DNA of 64,000 nt from Quercus robur (taxonomy: Eukaryota > Streptophyta > Magnoliopsida > Fagales > Fagaceae), in the NCBI RefSeq assembly GCF_932294415.1, contig NC_065536.1, positions 7,376,474-7,440,473 on the forward strand. Direction: 5' to 3'. Positions 24,641 through 34,907 of this stretch are shown here, in pieces. The notes under the pieces are model-generated. The model saw nothing but the letters and a program-made list of their open reading frames with translations, made no database searches and was not told the DNA's origin. The position numbers and the translations under genes were made by a program. Position 1 is the stretch's first letter. Every line of letters begins with the position of its first letter.

Positions 24641-24660
24641 TAAGAGTGACAGCTTATTTT
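24530..24660 (-). pseudogene. Remnant of the T2 RNase 3' flank
   Basis: The text gactgaaattaaccaacgga and caaacttccacacaccaaat matches the 3' flanking sequence of the RNase copies at about 22465 and about 27565. A (TA)n run replaces part of it (24609-24640). No exon remains. Confidence 0.55.
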
Positions 24661-25518
24661 TGTATATATTTTTAAGAGCTATTTGTGACCTTTTATTTCA
24701 GCTTATTATTATTATTATTATTTATTCAACATTTCAATATTTCAGCTCATTAGTTTTCTTTGTTAGCTAACTTGTTACTTTATTGTTATTTGAACGTAGT
24801 GGTTGATTTAATGGAAAAAACTTCATGTTGCACTCACATTAAAATAATTTTCAATGTATTTTTGCAGTGTTTGTATGACACATTATATATGTGCACTAGT
24901 TTTTTTCCCTTTAACTTTATACAAACTTTAAAACAGTATCTTTTAGTATTGGAACAGAGGTATAATCCTCAAAATGATGCTTTAAGCCCAATTAAGAAAT
25001 TAAGAAAACAGGATGCGGCATATCAAAGAACATGACAAGCCACAGTTCCACACTCAGTTTTTCTGTCAAAGTTCAAACTGCCCATGTAGAGTTCGACTCA
25101 GTGTTTTATTAACATAAATCCAAAGTTTCAAGTGTAAGTTGTTGCCCATAACCATTATTATATAGAAAATGAAAAGACTCCAGTTCCATGCTTGTTGATG
25201 CTGCATCCGGAAGCAAATAATAATTTGGTAAAGAAGAGAGACCTATTAATTAAAGATCTAAATTTGTACTCAAATTAAGAATGGCAAACTGCTAGGTTCA
25301 AGCATTTGGATCTGCTTCCATATTAATAATGTGGATTTTTTGAGTTGAGGCAAAAAACTAGAGTATTCAGCTAGTTTTACAGTTTGTATCTCTGGTTTTT
25401 AGTCTTTGAAGTTGAGTTATAACATTATTCTCTAGTCTATGAACCATGTTAAATTAAGAATGAATATATAGCAGCAGTACAATGATAGCCAGTAACCATA
25501 CTGAAAAGATATGTAAAC
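24661..25518. other. AT-rich intergenic sequence, no gene seen
   Basis: A single 91-codon frame at 24760-25035 has no recognisable domain and AT-driven composition. I do not call it a gene. Confidence 0.4.
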
Positions 25519-26345
25519 ACAACTCCAATTACAATATCAACAATTTTCCAGCATAATTGCAGTTTAGATTTTCCCTGACTTGGCCTACAATTTAGCTGTT
25601 CCTGTACTTGTTAGAAGAAAAACACTAGGAAGGAAGATTGCAAAATATAAAAGTGACGTTGGATTTGGAAGATGAGCAAATTGGCTTTACATTTGATTAC
25701 AGATGAGTGTGGCATATAACAATTGCACTGTCCAAACAAAATCTCTCTTTCTGTGTCTCTCTCCACCCCACTCCCTCCCCCAACACACACACAAAGGTAA
25801 TGTCTAAAAGCAAAGTTGTGGGGGCACAAAAAATTTGTGCAGCGAGTTTCTTCACCTACATTGCAAAGGAAAAATATTCCACAAACCATATGGTAAACCG
25901 TACGTACATCGGTACATGACTTGATGACTATTGGAACAGTGAATTTGATTACTGCAATTAGGAAGATAATGTAAAATCTGAAGTGTCTGTAACAACTAGG
26001 CCAAGGAAAGGTTATATTTTTGTTACATCATAAAGGCAAATAAGAGACAGAAAACAAGATGCCATTGCCCACAAGATGACAATTCTGCTGGAAGCCACTT
26101 GAATGGATACTGCTACTGCTACATGGAAATGAAAATGTCCAAATCTATGTAAGAAGGCAAAAGATATCTAATTTGAAATGGAAATGTGTAAATGCAGTTT
26201 TTCTTTTTAGATTGTCTTAATGCAGACTCTGATTACATGGCTGGATGATGGAGGCCCACTGTTAATACGTTGAGCCTAATTGATAGTATTAGTTAGAACT
26301 TATTTAATTTAGGGATTTAATTTTATTTTCTTTTAATAAACTATC
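25519..26345. repeat. Duplicated block A, copy 2
   Basis: Collinear with 1-960 over most of its length. Here the segment atgtctaaaagcaaagttg opens a short frame that is closed by TAA in copy 1, so the frame is not conserved and is probably not coding. Confidence 0.75.
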
Positions 26346-26539
26346 ACTACCCCAAAAATTTAGCTATACTTATCCAAACATCTATTGCTTAATTTGGTGT
26401 GCAAAGATGATAAACGGAATCTATTACAGCCCCCACAGGAGTATAGTAGCTAATTAGCAAATAAACTTAAATAACGATTCGTGCTTTAATAATGATTTCT
26501 TGATTATCAACGTGTATATATATATATATATATTGGTGA

Positions 26540-26722
26540 TTTTGTCATTTTTTTAGACTAATTTAATACTTAACACAAATTAGGACTTTGAAGGGTTTCC
26601 GTTCTCCAATATGTCCTAAAATTTTTGGTGATTTTGTCATTTTTTTAGACTAATTTAATACTTAACACAAATTAGGACTTTGAAGGGTTTCCTAAGGTTC
26701 TCCAATATGTCCTAAAATTTCT
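26540..26722. repeat. Tandem duplication, unit about 91 bp
   Basis: Two successive units share tttggtgattttgtcatttt, then actaatttaatacttaacac, and end with ttctccaatatgtcctaaaa. A third, diverged unit is at about 28985-29072, directly before the PIF element. This suggests that 26.54-28.05 kb and 28.98-30.80 kb are two copies of a larger block. Confidence 0.8.
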
Positions 26723-26739
26723 TTTAAAGTTCTTGTATA

Positions 26740-27295
26740 TGATAGTCCCGAACATATCTTCGTCCATAGAGAAAATAGTGGACGAGAGTAACTCCAAGAT
26801 TCATCCAACTGGTAATAACCGACATGCGAGGACGAGTTCATCCACCCTCAATTATTGATGAAGCGTTACAAAACAATGATGAACCTCCATACCGTTGGAG
26901 AAATATCTCACCATTAACACCCTACAGAGGTGTTACTAAAACGGGAATGAAGCCACAATTAAGGTAGCACCAAACAGCTAGGAAGAAACACCTATATATA
27001 TAAGCCAACTGATAAGGCCTGACAAAAGGTACACACAAAAAACAAACTCTAGTCCACACACTAATATTCTAATATTTCTCATTTGAGCAAGTCTAACTTT
27101 AGCATTGGAGGCTTTGTGGCAGGCACCACACCAATGACCCACATTTCTCCCTTTCGCCATCAATTTTCTCAAGATCAGGTTGCCTGTGGACAACTCCACT
27201 TAGTTGGATGATCATCTTGATTGACGATTCGAGCATCATCCTGTGGACGACTCCACTCTAGACGATCATCTTGACTGACGATTCGAGCATCATTA
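26740..27295. mobile_element. Probable solo LTR of a Ty3/gypsy (Tat-like) element
   Basis: The sequence gcattggaggctttgtggca followed by ggcaccacaccaatgaccc resembles the LTR of the Tat element at 60.1 kb (gagcctttggccggcaccac). It is bracketed by gtata (26735-26739 and 27296-27300). Near the 3' end a unit of about 60 bp is repeated (ctgtgga.aactccac, then gacgattcgagcatcat). The end ..catcatta is not the usual CA, so the exact right boundary is uncertain. The parallel block at 30.3 kb has no such insertion. Confidence 0.6.
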
Positions 27296-27429
27296 GTATA
27301 TAAACTAGTGAATCAGTGAAAATTTCTTTGAGACACATTTTTTTCTATTTCTTGGGGAAATGGAGGCTTCCTTTCTTTGTCAAAAATAAAATTAACCCCC
27401 ACAACATGCAAGAAATTAAATCATTATTT

Positions 27430-28050
27430 TTTTATTAAATAGTCAAATGTTATTGATACGAAACAAAGTACAAAGGACACCAACTTAAAAAGGATCAAGA
27501 GGGGGGATCCTCTACAAACAGTGCTTAACTATATCAAACAACAGCAAACCACAAGACTGAAATTACAGAACCAGCACCAACTAACCCACAGATAATAACT
27601 GCCAAACTTTCTCACACCAAATACAAAACCAGCACATCTTAATTATAACAGCATTAGACAGCAGGCCGCATATACTATACACGGTCCAATAGCCCTCATG
27701 ATTTGTCTAGTGGTGCAAGTGTTAGCGTTATGAGGGACAATGCCTTTTGCAAAAAAAGGGAAGTCCAATTTTAGCTATCTTCAACCGTAAATCGAAATTA
27801 CAAAAAGTTAGAAACAGAGTCTCGATATAAAATAAAAATATATACAACCTTTTCGTGTAAGCATTCGAATCGGATTAATTCGAAAATTCTTCACTATCGT
27901 GATAGTGCGCTTGAAGTAGCTATTTTGACTTGGGGAGACGCAAGAGCCATGATCACTTTCCCAAAACCCTTCATTATTTTTTGTGCTTGCTAGGTCCAGC
28001 CAATTCTCACATTCAAATACACCAAAAAAGTATACACCCTGCCATTCACA
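27430..28050 (-). pseudogene. T2 ribonuclease pseudogene 2 (damaged exon 2, scrap of exon 3)
   Basis: Exon 2 ends at 27849 with a normal donor. It reads NWLDLASTKNNEGFWESDHG followed by SCVSPSQNSYFKRT. Compared with the intact gene, the E-x2-K of the second active-site motif is shortened by three residues (FWES-DHGSC), so the catalytic Glu/Lys pair is lost. Part of exon 3 survives at about 27755-27686 (GIVPHNANTCTTRQIMRAI). No exon 1 was seen. The 27430-27660 part matches the 3' flank of other RNase copies. Confidence 0.75.
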
Positions 28051-29072
28051 TGTAGGTAAGAAATAGTATCTCATGTGCTAGGTATATGAAACTATTGTCT
28101 CGCGAATAAGTGGGTTCTACACAGGCGCATGAGACTATTAATGTCTCACTAATAAGTGAGTCCCACACAACGTGCATAAACTATTTTTCCATGTAGGTAG
28201 AGCTAGTGTTGTACTTGTAGTTGTATGAGGGTTAAGAAGAGTTTTTTTTTTTTTTTTTGGGGGGGGGTGGTGGGGATAATCAGGCTAAAAAAGAAGTGTT
28301 TTGTTTATACTTTAGATCTGCAAAACATCATCATGGATATAGTGTCACAACATTTTTACAACACATTTATTTTCAATTGTGGTTGGTCACAATTTCATAT
28401 TTTATTATTTTATTTTTACTTATGAAAAATGGACACCTCAATAATTGCGAAAATATTGTAAAATTTGTTGTTTCAGTATAACAATATATATGCGGGTTCT
28501 TATGAATATTTAAAAGAAAAAAAAAAGTACAAACGGAAGACTGAAAAAAAAAGAAAAAAAAGAAAAAGAAAAAAAAGAAAAAAAAAGGGCACTGTAGCAA
28601 TAGTGTCACTTGAACAAACCAAAGTGGCACTGTAGCAACTGTTCAAAACTTGAAAAAAAAAAATCAATAAACCAAATGTGTACTGTAGGGGCATTGCCAC
28701 TTTTTATATAGCTAATAGAAGTTCTTTCTTTCCTTTTGTGCACATGCCTAGAACTTGATTTTTTTTTTTTTTTTTTTGTTATTGAATCTCTTTTAGAGAA
28801 AAATCATTGATATTTACTGAGACCTTGAACACTTATAAGTTACTATTTTGGGGGCACTGGATCGTTATCACGAGCTTAACTCAAAATTTTGGGTGGCATG
28901 CAAGAGTAAGTGATTGAGACTTGTTTTAGAGAGTTAAAATTGAGTTCTTACATGAGAGGGCATAAATTAGGTTCTCTATAAGAATATTTTGGGCGATTTC
29001 CCCATTTTTTTAAGACTAAATTAATACTTAACACAAATTAGGATTTTTTTTAAGAGTTCCATAAGGTTCTCC
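28051..29072. other. Intergenic, A/T homopolymer-rich, no gene seen
   Basis: Contains a T run followed by a G run (28241-28268), poly-purine stretches near 28510-28590 and a T run at 28760-28778. Short frames here are low-complexity. Confidence 0.4.
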
Positions 29073-29075
29073 TAA

Positions 29076-30253
29076 TGGCCTGTTTGGAAGTTAAAAAAAG
29101 GAGGGGGAGTAGAGTAAAGGGAGGGAGAGTAATTCAATTACCTTATTTGGAAGTTTTTTAAGGAAGGAGGGGGAGGGGTTTGGAAGGGTTTTAACTACCT
29201 CTAACTTCTTATTTTTAATTCCCCAAAATTGGAGAGATTTGGAGGGAGAGTAGAGTAGATAATTTATTGACCAAATGAATTCTCTAATTTACTCTTCTAA
29301 ATTAACAAAATTACAAACCAATTATATAAATAATCTTTGTTTGTTTCCTGAGAAAATTAAACACTAACGTAATGATTTGTTTGGTTGCCAAGAAAATGAT
29401 TAAAGATACAGTAAAATTCAAATTATCTCTTCCCTAACTGAGTCCAGATTCAAATAACCGCACACATCGAGATAAAATTTCAGAGCTCATAATCAAATTA
29501 ATTCATTCAGTGAAAACTCAAATTATTCAAAATTTTGAAAGAAGAGGAGGTACTCGAGTAATGAAGGAAAGAGGAGACGACGGTGGATGAGGCGGAGGAG
29601 AAGAGCATCAACGAGGTGTGAAGGCAGGTGCTCTAAACTCTGCCTCTGTACGCCATTTCTCCACGCTCTCTCGGTTCTCGCACGCCGCTACAATGCCCAT
29701 CAGAATTGATGGATCGTAGTGCTTGAACACGTTAGGGAAATGAAGGCGGCAAACTCGGTCAGGGAAATGAAGCCGTCGTGGTCGGAGTCAAGCTTGTCCA
29801 TGACACAGTGGAGCTCGTCCTCGTCAGAGAAGGAGGAGCCGAGGGAGCTGAAGACGGTGCCAAGCTTCCTATATGAAGCTTCTGGAAAATTTTCCATTAA
29901 TAAAGAAAATTTATTTTTATTATAATTTTTTTTTGAGGTAATAAAAATTATTTTATAATAGTTAGTAGTAGTTTTATACTTTTATTAGTGGTACTTGATG
30001 GAATGAGAATATTGATTAAATAATTATTTAATTTAACAAATTAATATCAATGTTACAAGTTCATTTTCAAATAAGGGTAAATTTGTCTTTTTGAATCATT
30101 TCCTCTTATTTCCATTTTAATTTTTAAGACATCCAAACAAGAAGAAGAGCTAATTACTCATTTCCCCCTTTCTAATTTTAAAAACATCCAAACAAGGGGA
30201 AGAATAACCATTATCCTCTACTCTCCTCCCTCCCTGAACTTCCAAACAGGCCA
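29076..30253. mobile_element. PIF/Harbinger-type element carrying an EF-hand gene fragment
   Basis: The termini are tggcctgtttggaag at the left and cttccaaacaggcca at the right, a perfect 15-bp inverted repeat. The flanks are TAA on both sides (29073-29075 and 30254-30256). The 3-bp TAA target and GGCCTGTTTGG ends are typical of PIF/Harbinger (Tourist-like) elements. Length 1178 bp, no transposase. The duplicated flank near 26.69 kb lacks the element. The inner part holds a calmodulin-like coding fragment. Confidence 0.88.
29591..29897 (-). pseudogene. Captured calmodulin-like (EF-hand) gene fragment inside the PIF element
   Basis: On the minus strand from about 29880 the frame reads YRKLGTVFSSLGSSFSDEDE, then LHCVMDKLDSDHDGFISLTE and FAAF. 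DSDHDGFISLTE is a full EF-hand calcium loop (D-x-D-x-D-G-x-I-x3-E, with Asp, Asp, Asp and Glu in place). The frame then shifts and further coding-like text appears (VFKHYDPSILMGIVAACENR). The element has neither a start for the parent gene nor the other EF-hands. The GC content is higher than in the rest of the element, as expected of captured exon sequence. Confidence 0.8.
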
Positions 30254-30344
30254 TAAGTGTCGATTTCTCTAAAGTTTGTATCTACCGTTTTCCTATATAA
30301 TTTAGTAAATGTAGCTCTAGGGGCATAAAGGCTTTTGATTAAAA

Positions 30345-30375
<31 letters not shown>

Positions 30376-30399
30376 TTATAGAGACTTCCTTTTAATTTT

Positions 30400-30795
30400 T
30401 CTAGTGAATTTCAGAACTCTTTTTATTTTTAATCCCTTTAAGGATCTACGAATTTATTCATGATTGAGACACGTGTTCTATTTCTCGAGGGAAACCGAGG
30501 CTTTCTTGGTTTCTCCCCAGCTATGTCAATGGTAAATAAGCTCAACCCCACAGCATAGCTATGTCAACGGCAAAATAAGGTTAACCCCACAGCATTCCAG
30601 GAATTAAAGATTTTAAAAAAATTAATAATGAAAAACTCAAGGCAAATATTATTGATGAGAAGCAAATCAAAAGTACGAAAAGAGTACAACCAGAGACACC
30701 AACAAATTAAACAAAGGAGCAAGAGGACTGATGTTGCAGAATGACATTGGCCACTGCACGACCAAGTACGAACAATCATAAGCCACTGTTTTGCC
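30400..30795 (-). pseudogene. T2 ribonuclease pseudogene 3 (3' flank and exon 1 core only)
   Basis: At about 30790-30735 on the minus strand the text reads YDCSYLVVQWPMSFCNISP, matching the exon 1 core of the family (FYLVFRWPKSFC in the intact gene). The HGLW motif, exon 2 and exon 3 are missing. The 30640-30720 part matches the common 3' flank. It lies just downstream of the intact gene. Confidence 0.7.
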
Positions 30796-30947
30796 TTCGG
30801 TTACAGATACATTATTCATAATAAGAAGACACCAACAATTAAACAAAGGAGCAAGAGGACTGCATCAACTAACAGCAATAACTTCCAAATTTCCACTGGC
30901 ATTGTTGACCTTATACTAGTTTAGGGTCCATGCCGAGGACGATGTGG

Positions 30948-32119
30948 CTAAGGAAGTTTGATTTTGACCTTCCCATACCCACACTTAATATTGTTTGGCG
31001 TTAACTTACTATCACTGCAATTATACAGAAATTTGGATTTGTCGAAACAGAAGTATATCCGGAACAATCGATTACTTCCATTTCTTTGGTAGCATTCCAG
31101 CTTCGGGATGAATCCAGTGGCTTTAATAATCTTTTGTTGGAGATCCTTATACAAATGAGATGTACCAGGGCAAATGCCTGTTTCGAAAAAGGGATTGAAA
31201 AATCCAAGTTAGCTTTCTTCAATGATAAAAATTACAAAAAGTTATGGATAAAGTCTCTATATAATATAAAACTATAGTATACTAACCTTCACTTTCAAGC
31301 TTTGGAGTCAGCCCTGGAATTTGATCCACCATCCAAGCAGTTGATTCGAAATACTGCTCTTGTGTTGGGAAGAAGCAAGAGCCATGCTTTTCAAATTCCT
31401 GTTTCCAATAGTTATAATTTGGTTTATTTATTATTAGGTTCGGCCAAAAATCATTCAACTTGTGCACGAGATGTCCATCTTCGTAGTGTTCCAGCTGCAC
31501 ACAAAAAAAAGGACAATATTAATAAAGGCTAAACCACGTAAATAATAATAACAAAAATGACTTTTATATGTTTACGTTGTAGATGCATAAAAAGTAATAT
31601 ATTTATAAAAAGTGTACAATATTTACTACTTTTTGTAAATATATACCACATTAATTATTTTTTGTGTTTCTATAATCTAAAGAAGAATTTCTCTAACAAA
31701 TTACAAAATAATGAATGTATGAAGATAACAAAAACATGCATGATTGTTGAAATGATTTGACAAACATATTATACCTTTGGAAAGTTAAAGGGAGCAGTAT
31801 TTTTAGCTCCTTTGCAATCAATGAGTCCACCACTAGTATTTTGCGGCCATAGACCGTGCACAATGAATCGGTCAGGTATCTGCGGCCAACATGAAACTGT
31901 GCCGCTGGTGCAGAATGATTTTGGCCACCGAAAGACCAAGTAAAAATAATCAAAATGCTTCAATTTGCTGTTGATTACAGTTTCAGCATTCATATTTTCT
32001 TTATAAGGCAGCTGAGTATTGTTGTATATAATACTCTCAGTTTGATAAGCCCTGCCATGGCTGTGGACCGCCCACATCACCAAAACCAAAAAAAAAACAT
32101 GAAACACTGTCATTTTCAT
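30948..32119 (-). CDS. T2-family ribonuclease, secreted, S-RNase-like, 3 exons, 260 aa
   Basis: The exons are 32119-31775, 31494-31287 and 31177-30948 (783 nt, GT/AG at both introns, frame kept, TAG stop). The first 22 or so residues form a signal peptide (MKMTVFHVFFLVLVMWAVHS), so the enzyme enters the secretory route. The first active-site motif is FIVHGLWPQ (catalytic His). The second is WKQEFEKHGSC (Glu, Lys, His). The Cys pattern of the T2 fold is present (FCTSG, SCWPQ, DCKG, HGSC, GICPG, ECYQ, FCFD, NCSD, KCGYG). The reaction of this family is endonucleolytic RNA cleavage through a 2',3'-cyclic phosphate. By my count the mature part has 28 Lys/Arg and 21 Asp/Glu, so it is basic; this and the low intron number fit the class III (S-RNase) lineage better than acidic S-like RNases. 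Function in self-incompatibility is not shown. Six broken relatives surround it. Confidence 0.88.
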
Positions 32120-32163
32120 GCTTTCTAAAACGACACTAGACCACAAAACCCTGCGAGTTCAAC

Positions 32164-32189
32164 CATGCATGCATATGTGGGTTTATATA
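32164..32189 (-). promoter_or_regulatory. TATA box and RY (CATGCATG) element of the T2 RNase gene
   Basis: Read on the minus strand: ctatataaaccc (TATA at 32189-32182), then catatgcatgcatgg, with CATGCATG at 32171-32164, then the ATG at 32119. The pseudogene at 52.4 kb keeps the same layout (tatataaatta, then atgcatgcat) and the one at 58.6 kb keeps a TATA-like run. This spacing, 60-70 bp upstream of the ATG, places the RY palindrome at or just after the expected transcription start. Confidence 0.65.
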
Positions 32190-33152
32190 GAAATTTGAAG
32201 AACGTTAATTTGGTTACGTTTTTGCCCTTTTCATTTATAATAGATTGTATATTCACCGGCCCTTTAATTATCTCTAATATATGTGTGTGTATATATATCA
32301 ATATATGTCAATATGTGTATGCAGTGGCAACTTCAGGAATTTTTCTTAGAGTGTTCCTGAGTGGGCTTGCCCTGTTACAATTTTTTCTTTTTTAGATTTT
32401 AGTTCAAATTTATTTTTTTTTAGCTTTTTTTTTTTTTGCTTGAAAGCAATGTTATGAATACCATTTTGGACCCTATTTCGGTTTGTTTTGTGGAATGGAA
32501 TATTTTGGTACCAATCTATTTCAATGTACCGTTTCAGAGTGTTTCGAGGTTTCTAAAAAAAATTAAAAATAATATATATTTATATTTTCTTATACAACAT
32601 AAAATTATTGATCCAAATAAGTAATCCTCAAATAAAACAAATCATTTAGTTTTTCTTTTTTGACACTCAAATCATTTTGTTATTACATAACAATTACTAT
32701 TTTAGAATATTAAAACATAAATATGTAATTAAATAATGAAAAACAACAACTAAAAATAGTACAATAAAAGTGTATATATGTATATCAAGTATCAACCCAC
32801 TGCAAAACTGCTTAACATTGTTTTTTTATTTATTTATTTTTTTTGTCTTTTATAATGTGTATTCACTTACTTTTTAAGGGACCACATACCACAACCCCAA
32901 TTCAATGCCACGGCCCCATCCACCCCCACACTAAGAGACAAGAACCGATCAGCAATTTCAACAAAATTACATATTTTTATATTTATATACACTTACACAA
33001 ACAGTAAAAAGTTAATCAATTTATATTGTCAAAAAGTAGACAGACAGTAAAAAGCTAAGCAATTTATATGGTCAAAAAAAGACAAAAGCAGAAAAGTTAA
33101 GCAATTTATATTGTCAAAATATAAGTCTAAACACACAAGTTAGACACTCAGA

Positions 33153-33156
<4 letters not shown>

Positions 33157-33233
<77 letters not shown>
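33157..33233. repeat. (GA)n microsatellite
   Basis: About 37-38 uninterrupted GA units, inside the L12-carrying hAT element just upstream of the captured coding fragment. It could derive from the 5' leader of the captured gene. Confidence 0.9.
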
Positions 33234-33239
<6 letters not shown>

Positions 33240-33306
33240 CCGGAAAAGGAAAGAGAACTGAAATACCGTCGCCGATCTCACTTATGCCGTTGTTGATCTT
33301 CATGTA

Positions 33307-33568
33307 ATGATCAAGCTAACGGTCCAGAACTGTCAGGCCAAGGTGTCCGTGGTGCCCTCCGCCGCCGCACTAGTCATCAAGGCGCTGAAGGAGTCGGAGC
33401 GCGACTAGAAGAAGACGAAGAACATCAAGCACAATGATAACATCTCGCTCGACGATGTCATCGAGATCGCTAAGGTGATGAAGCCTAGGTCTATGGCGAA
33501 GGATTTTTTATTTTTTTTTGATAAGTATGGCGAAGGATCTTAGTGGACTGTGAAGGAGATTCTAGAGC
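33307..33568 (+). pseudogene. 60S ribosomal protein L12 (uL11) fragment, captured and broken
   Basis: The frame from 33310 reads [20 protein letters not shown], then [12 protein letters not shown], a TAG stop, then [20 protein letters not shown] and [12 protein letters not shown]. This is the C-terminal RNA-binding part of eukaryotic RPL12, roughly residues 65-130 of about 166. The N-terminal half is missing. After AKD there is a 34-36-bp insertion consisting of T-rich sequence and a second copy of tatggcgaaggat, then the frame resumes with LSG/VKEIL. The in-frame stop, the missing start and the insertion make it non-functional as a ribosomal protein. The GC content is clearly above that of the host element. 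Confidence 0.88.
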
Positions 33569-33599
33569 TTAGGGTTTGCTTTAGCCTTTATTGGGGTTT

Positions 33600-33641
<42 letters not shown>

Positions 33642-33992
33642 CGAGAATCCGTGGGTTTGCTACTGTTGGGCTTGCCGTAGGCTTGATGTTGGTTGGGTTT
33701 GCCATCCGTTTTTTTTTTTTAGAATCTGTGGGCTTGCCGTTTGATCTGTTACAATTTTTTTTTTTAGATTTTAGTTCAAAAATATTTTTTTTTGGGCTTT
33801 TTATTTTCCCTTGAAAGTAAAACAAATAATTTTTTATTTTTTAATTGGAGAGTGTTCCTAATTTTTTTTTTTTTTTTTTTTAAGGATGAACAAATAAAAA
33901 AAATTAATTATTATATATAATTTTTTTTTTTCCAGATCAAGGTGTTCCTGGGTACACCTTGACCATAAAGTAGCGTCGCCACTGTGTGTATG

Positions 33993-34863
33993 GTTTTAGT
34001 TTCTCATGCATACAATAATATGTAAAGTACACATTAATTTTATGTAGACTTTCAACTCCCAAAATACAATCATGCTGTACATTATATTAAGAACACATCA
34101 TAGCGAATTAAACGTCCCCATAAGGTACTTGTTTTTGGGGCGTTTAATCGTTGTCACATGCTTAACTCAAACTTTTGGATTTGGGGCATGATAGTCCGAG
34201 TGATCTATCTATTAATTGTAAATCATTGATTTAGGGAAAAAAAACATAGAATATAATTCTTAATTTTATTATTTTTATACTTTTTTTTTTTAATTTTCAG
34301 AAGTTTCTAGAATAAGGCTTGTTCTATATATATAATTTGATAGTTGAGTTGGAGAGTTTTTAACTTTAGATGTCTGTATTGGAAATAACAAAAGTGTAGT
34401 TTTGTTACAAAGCTCTTGACTATTAATTTGATATTTTATATTATGAAAAACATATCAACAATAAATGAGAAAAAAAAAACTAAAAAATATGCTAGGATTG
34501 ATTAGAAGCCTAGCTTTTTATTTAGCATCCACTTGGTTTAGAGAATAGAAAGTACAGAGTGATTAAAAGTGCATTGATTTTTTTTTTTTTTTTTGAGTAC
34601 TATTGATTTTTTCTTATTTGTATTTGGTAGAGGGGATGAAAATATAAAAGAATAGAAAAAGTTATTTGAATAAATGTACTAAAAAAAAAAAAGTCATTTC
34701 AAACTATGTGAACTGTAAACGACCCTTAATGCACAACATTTGTATGAGAAAAATTTTGTTGAGGACAAAGCAATTACTAATCAATAATCACCGTATTGAG
34801 ATTCAATATATAAAATATCTTCGGCTAAATAGTGAAGAATTATCAAGGACACCACATATATAA

Positions 34864-34907
<44 letters not shown>

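Larger units (their letters stand above)
32322..33984. mobile_element. hAT-type element carrying a ribosomal protein L12 gene fragment
   Basis: An 8-bp target duplication, tgtgtatg, flanks the element (32314-32321 and 33985-33992). The ends are cagtggcaac and gtcgccactg, inverted with one mismatch. Length 1663 bp. The subterminal regions share related text (tgttacaattttttctttttt near 32375; tgttacaattttttttttt near 33748; gtgttcctg near both ends). Inside are a long GA microsatellite and a fragment of a ribosomal protein gene. No transposase was found, so the element is non-autonomous (Pack-type). Confidence 0.85.

Noticed and set aside
25707-25919. Short plus-strand frame in block A copy 2 (MSKSKVVGAQKICAASFF and following)
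   Set aside because: The paralogous block near position 360 has TAA three codons into the same frame, and the downstream residues are not preserved, so coding is unlikely.
28373-28700. Phenylalanine-rich frames
   Set aside because: Translation of poly-purine/poly-pyrimidine tracts; low complexity.
6774-32119. F-box genes next to an S-RNase-like gene as a complete self-incompatibility locus
   Set aside because: The F-box genes here carry PP2 domains. Pollen S-determinants (SLF) have FBA/kelch-type C-termini. The neighbourhood alone does not support an S-locus; only the RNase part is kept as a hypothesis.
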